The notes under the pieces are model-generated. The model ran no database searches and was not told the DNA's origin. It worked only from the letters and a program-made list of their open reading frames with translations. The position numbers and the translations under genes were made by a program. Positions 62,501 to 64,000 of a DNA stretch of 64,000 bases are shown piece after piece; within the stretch, counting starts at the first letter, position 1; each line of letters starts with the position of its first letter. The stretch is taken from the NCBI RefSeq assembly GCF_001949145.1, contig NW_019091448.1, positions 713,822-777,821 of the forward strand. Reading direction: 5' to 3'. This DNA comes from Acanthaster planci. Its lineage: Eukaryota > Echinodermata > Asteroidea > Valvatida > Acanthasteridae.

Positions 62501-63831
62501 AAAAGGTATTTATGAATGGGAATAAATATGTGCTTGGCCAGTCTTAAACTAACGGTTGAGACCTTGCTCAGGAGACTGAATGCTGATTAGTCGCGTCCAT
62601 TCTCCTGGGCCAGTCTTAAATGCACGTTTAAGACTGGCCAAGCACATACGTGTATTTATCTCTAAATAAATGACTTCTTCTAATGTGACAAACCTCTTTT
62701 TCAGTATTTGTTATTTTGACAGCTTCTCTCGTCTGTCATGAGCTAAATTAAAACTACATGCAGTAATTGAAGGTAAGTACAATTTGACACGTAAAATACA
62801 AACAAAATTAATTTTATGTAATACTCGGAAATACACAGCCTAAAAGGCCGACAATTCTGAGAAATGATTGAAATGACTGTTTCACATTTTAGATGAAACC
62901 TTGCCGCTTCATAAAAATGCATGCATAAAACTAAAACAGTGTTGTCACCCAAAAACCCGCAGTGCACCTGGGCACTATGTGGAACAAAAATGATCTGACA
63001 ACAGTCATCCCATCAGTATGTGTACATATTTCAAAAAAATACTTTCTGTTCCTGTTTTTAATGTAAGCATCAATGGTTTCCATTCTTACAGAACTTCCTT
63101 TTAACTATTTTTGGGTCGCGTTTACTTAATCTAGTTTCTAATTATCCGTGCGTGTTTCCTGGCTACGCCTACCATATAAAGCTCTTGTTGAGTATTTACT
63201 AATTTTTACAATTTGGGTGTGTGGGCTGGATTTGGGGGGTTGGAATTGTGTCGTCCATAGCCTACATGTGAATACTGTGTACTATGGTATTATGGGAGGG
63301 ACGTTTTGGCAGTCCCTCACCAACTGTGCACTACGGTGGGGAATTCACTTAATCCAAATACACGTAAAATAATCCCCTAAGGTTTTGAATCTTGTACTGG
63401 ATTTTGACTTTATTCAGCACTCTGGTCTGACATCTACAATTACCCGATTAATTCCCCTAATATGTTGCGAGAGGTTGCTTGGATTCTGGGCATCATAAGT
63501 TCAAGGAATGCCAAAGTTGGTCAGAGAAGGCAGCATTTTCCTACATTTTAAGAACAAAATATGTTCAAAAGATGTGTCTCTCAAACTTCAGTTGACTCTG
63601 GTGAGCCTTGTGGGTTGTATTCAATGGGTGTTTCTAAAGTACAATGTAACTGCAACACATTCATGGCTATGTCAAGGCAGGGAGGTGCATTTCTTTTTCC
63701 TGGCTTGAGAGTTTTGGTTTGAATGGTTCTATTAAGTTTCACCTCATCGGTTGCGTCCGAAGAGCCGTCTTCAGACTGTCCACCAAGTTTGTTCTGGCAG
63801 CTATGACATCCTCATCATGGGTAAAGGCCAA
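41214..63831 (-). CDS. DAAM: DAAM-type formin, 5' part beyond the window (21 visible exons)
   Basis: This is Dishevelled-associated activator of morphogenesis, an actin nucleator/elongator acting with Rho and Dishevelled in planar polarity. The visible exons on the minus strand are 63743-63831, 61924-62059, 61542-61739, 60986-61096, 59993-60096, 59214-59280, 58733-58850, 56047-56229, 55710-55777, 51154-51276, 50068-50272, 48835-48965, 47945-48193, 46997-47103, 46457-46545, 45654-45868, 44894-44955, 44169-44229, 43016-43150, 42263-42433 and 41214-41504. All phases close, for 970 residues. Domain order is GTPase-binding/DID armadillo region (first about 300), coiled coil, proline-rich FH1, FH2 with [15 protein letters not shown], and a C-terminal DAD ([14 protein letters not shown], then RNRKR). 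Human DAAM1 is 1078 residues, so about 110-140 N-terminal residues are missing past the right edge. One gene equally related to DAAM1 and DAAM2 is expected in an invertebrate. Confidence 0.97.
42263..42433 (-). CDS. DAAM: DAAM exon, FH2 end
   Basis: It encodes [20 protein letters not shown] and [20 protein letters not shown], then a GTGGGT donor. Confidence 0.95.
42830..42960. repeat. TTTCCATGACTTTTCC repeat, second copy
   Basis: Several AATGACTTTTCCAAGG/CCATGACTTTTCC motifs and GGTTCCAGAAAACTGGAA appear here, resembling the element at 10012-10270. It is in a DAAM intron. Confidence 0.5.
43016..43150 (-). CDS. DAAM: DAAM exon, FH2
   Basis: It encodes [20 protein letters not shown] and [12 protein letters not shown] (human GDKFVSVVSQFITVASFSF). 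Confidence 0.94.
43239..43813 (-). mobile_element. TTAA-bounded non-autonomous piggyBac-like element, copy 2
   Basis: A 575-bp element lies in the DAAM intron at 43151-44168, bounded by TTAA at 43239-43242 and 43810-43813. Its right terminus (CCCCGCCACGAAGTGGTTAA) matches the right terminus of the KIF6 copy in terminal form, and its whole length aligns with 6464-7013 in the reverse orientation. It has no transposase. The open frame on the plus strand at 43507-43839 is inside the element and is not a host gene. Confidence 0.82.
44169..44229 (-). CDS. DAAM: DAAM exon, FH2
   Basis: It encodes [20 protein letters not shown]. Splice phases fit both neighbours. Confidence 0.92.
44894..44955 (-). 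CDS. DAAM: DAAM exon, FH2
   Basis: This short exon encodes [20 protein letters not shown], joining in phase 2 to NMGELDKDI as in human KVNMTELDKEI. Confidence 0.92.
45654..45868 (-). CDS. DAAM: DAAM exon, FH2 core
   Basis: It encodes [20 protein letters not shown] and [18 protein letters not shown], the most conserved FH2 stretch (GNYMN.G.RG). Confidence 0.97.
46457..46545 (-). CDS. DAAM: DAAM exon, FH2
   Basis: It encodes [20 protein letters not shown] and CKPKVE, matching human INHYQQRLQSLYFKKKFAER. Confidence 0.96.
46997..47103 (-). CDS. DAAM: DAAM exon, FH2
   Basis: It encodes [20 protein letters not shown] and ADRFLYEMG, matching human [20 protein letters not shown]. Confidence 0.95.
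47945..48193 (-). CDS. DAAM: DAAM exon, FH2
   Basis: It encodes [13 protein letters not shown] and [20 protein letters not shown], then [18 protein letters not shown]. The [15 protein letters not shown] string is diagnostic. Confidence 0.97.
48835..48965 (-). CDS. DAAM: DAAM exon, FH2 start
   Basis: It encodes [20 protein letters not shown] and [11 protein letters not shown], the FH2 lasso (human NALKSFNWSKLP...GTVW.E.D). Confidence 0.95.
49383..49679. repeat. GC-rich foldback element in a DAAM intron
   Basis: The left arm 49383-49488 and right arm 49590-49679 are complementary over GATTGAGAC, TAGCGCC, GGCGCAAGATGG and CCATTTGAGCAAGC, with small gaps. The 100-base core is unusually rich in CG steps (GGCGCAGCGGCAGGCACG), unlike its surroundings. 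Confidence 0.85.
50068..50272 (-). CDS. DAAM: DAAM exon, FH1 proline-rich region
   Basis: After [20 protein letters not shown] it runs into proline blocks ([34 protein letters not shown]) that bind profilin-actin. There are about four blocks, a short FH1 compared with vertebrate DAAM. Confidence 0.93.
51154..51276 (-). CDS. DAAM: DAAM exon, coiled coil before FH1
   Basis: It encodes 41 codons of heptad-rich helix ([20 protein letters not shown]). It is separated from the previous exon by a 4.4 kb intron, the longest in the window. Confidence 0.88.
51277..55709. other. Longest DAAM intron; no gene seen
   Basis: This 4.4 kb intron separates two coiled-coil exons. It has homopolymer runs (C-rich at about 52908, G-rich at about 54040) and scattered short frames without motifs. 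No nested gene is recognised. Confidence 0.6.
55710..55777 (-). CDS. DAAM: DAAM exon, coiled coil
   Basis: It encodes [20 protein letters not shown], matching human LERKERECETKT. Confidence 0.93.
56047..56229 (-). CDS. DAAM: DAAM exon, start of coiled coil
   Basis: It encodes [20 protein letters not shown] and [20 protein letters not shown]. The donor GTGAGT follows AAAAAT in phase 1. Confidence 0.94.
56230..58732. other. DAAM intron; only repeats seen
   Basis: Apart from the foldback at 57591-57859, this contains A/T-rich sequence with no supported coding region. Confidence 0.6.
57591..57859. repeat. Foldback built from short AAGTCCCTT units
   Basis: The left arm (57591-57670) has CAAGTCCCTTGCAAGTCCCT and CCATCACAAGTC units. 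The right arm (57743-57859) has the complement GAAGGGACTTGTGAA repeated several times, with ACTGGCCTTGTGAAGGGACT present twice. Outer parts match (TATTTGAGTCCATCA against TGATGGACTCGAATA). Confidence 0.85.
58733..58850 (-). CDS. DAAM: DAAM exon
   Basis: It encodes [20 protein letters not shown] and [16 protein letters not shown]. The acceptor follows a long C-rich tract. Confidence 0.93.
59214..59280 (-). CDS. DAAM: DAAM exon
   Basis: This 67-bp exon encodes [20 protein letters not shown], matching human [20 protein letters not shown]. Confidence 0.95.
59523..59780. repeat. Foldback element in a DAAM intron
   Basis: The outer arms share AAATCTGGACTTG and AATGCC; the inner arms share GCGGCCATTTTACCGAGCC against GGCTCGGTAAAATGGCCGC. 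The two halves are nearly complementary over about 90 bases each. A G/C-rich repeat edge (GGGGGGTGACCCCC) abuts it on the left. Confidence 0.88.
59993..60096 (-). CDS. DAAM: DAAM exon, DID end
   Basis: It encodes [20 protein letters not shown] and [14 protein letters not shown], almost identical to human DAAM. Confidence 0.97.
60986..61096 (-). CDS. DAAM: DAAM exon, armadillo/DID
   Basis: It encodes [20 protein letters not shown] and [16 protein letters not shown]. Confidence 0.96.
61542..61739 (-). CDS. DAAM: DAAM exon, armadillo/DID
   Basis: It encodes [20 protein letters not shown] and [27 protein letters not shown] is a formin DID landmark. Confidence 0.97.
61924..62059 (-). CDS. DAAM: DAAM exon, armadillo/DID
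   Basis: It encodes [20 protein letters not shown] and later [12 protein letters not shown], as in human. Confidence 0.95.
62060..63742. other. DAAM intron; only a small foldback seen
   Basis: No coding region is recognised. A foldback lies at 62527-62648. Confidence 0.6.
62527..62648. repeat. Perfect 23-bp inverted repeat pair
   Basis: TATGTGCTTGGCCAGTCTTA plus AAC at 62527-62549 is exactly complementary to 62626-62648. A third partial copy (GGGCCAGTCTTAAATGCAC) lies just before the right arm, in the left-arm orientation. Confidence 0.93.
63743..63831 (-). CDS. DAAM: DAAM exon (first visible), GBD
   Basis: It encodes [20 protein letters not shown] and [10 protein letters not shown]; the last part is identical to human DAAM1/2. 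It enters in phase 0 from an exon beyond 64000. Confidence 0.94.
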
Positions 63832-64000
63832 CTGAGAGAATTGAAAACAACACAAAAAAAGGTTATTCACTGATGTTGAAATGTGATGACACATGCACAG
63901 TATTCCTACAGAAGCATGAAAGTGATCAAAGCGCCAACACACAGTTGCAACATGTTATCTGAATTACAAAAACACATCATGCCATGGCACTTCGTACATG

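Noticed and set aside
1-64000. A new multi-gene defence or biosynthetic system
   Set aside because: All well-supported coding sequence is accounted for by three known, functionally unrelated animal genes and transposon remnants; nothing resembling a coordinated novel system is visible.

Overview
The window is eukaryotic: intron-rich, AT-leaning DNA with three multi-exon protein genes, short tandem repeats, inverted-repeat (foldback) elements and retroelement debris. Protein similarity, compact introns of roughly 0.1-4.4 kb, the many ACATGTACATGT-type simple motifs and the mix of MITE-like elements suggest an invertebrate, probably a marine deuterostome such as an echinoderm. This is an inference; the sequence alone does not fix the phylum.

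Layout. Positions 1-6150 hold no recognisable host gene. They contain a degenerate 'GTAGCTGGTGGTTTAAAA' satellite (about 880-1180 and 3130-3262) with a decayed non-LTR reverse transcriptase between its two halves, then G-rich repeats including an 11-unit, 22-bp tandem array. Positions 6151-20590 (minus) carry a kinesin-6-type gene (KIF6 orthologue) in 18 coding exons, about 910 residues. Positions 20591-25147 are the intergenic space between two divergently transcribed genes and hold a MITE, a perfect hairpin and a tRNA-like SINE fragment. Positions 25148-34477 (plus) carry legumain (asparaginyl endopeptidase) in 12 coding exons, 432 residues, complete with signal peptide and catalytic Asn, His and Cys. 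Positions 34478-41213 lie between two convergent genes, probably 3' UTR plus intergenic. Positions 41214-63831 (minus) carry a DAAM-type formin in 21 visible coding exons, 970 residues. Its first exons (about 130 residues by comparison with human DAAM) lie beyond the right edge.

Every coding exon was placed by hand from GT/AG boundaries, and reading phases close across every junction of all three genes, so the models are internally consistent. The genes are not a pathway: KIF6 is a ciliary/microtubule motor, legumain a lysosomal protease and DAAM an actin nucleator in Wnt/planar-polarity signalling. Their linkage is still notable: human KIF6 and DAAM2 are neighbours on 6p21, while the DAAM1 paralogue and LGMN are both on chromosome 14, so this looks like an ancestral gene neighbourhood.

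I found no convincing new enzymatic or defence system. The most interesting non-genic signals are a pair of TTAA-bounded piggyBac-like non-autonomous elements in introns of two different genes, and a set of large foldback structures, one of which has expanded on one arm only.
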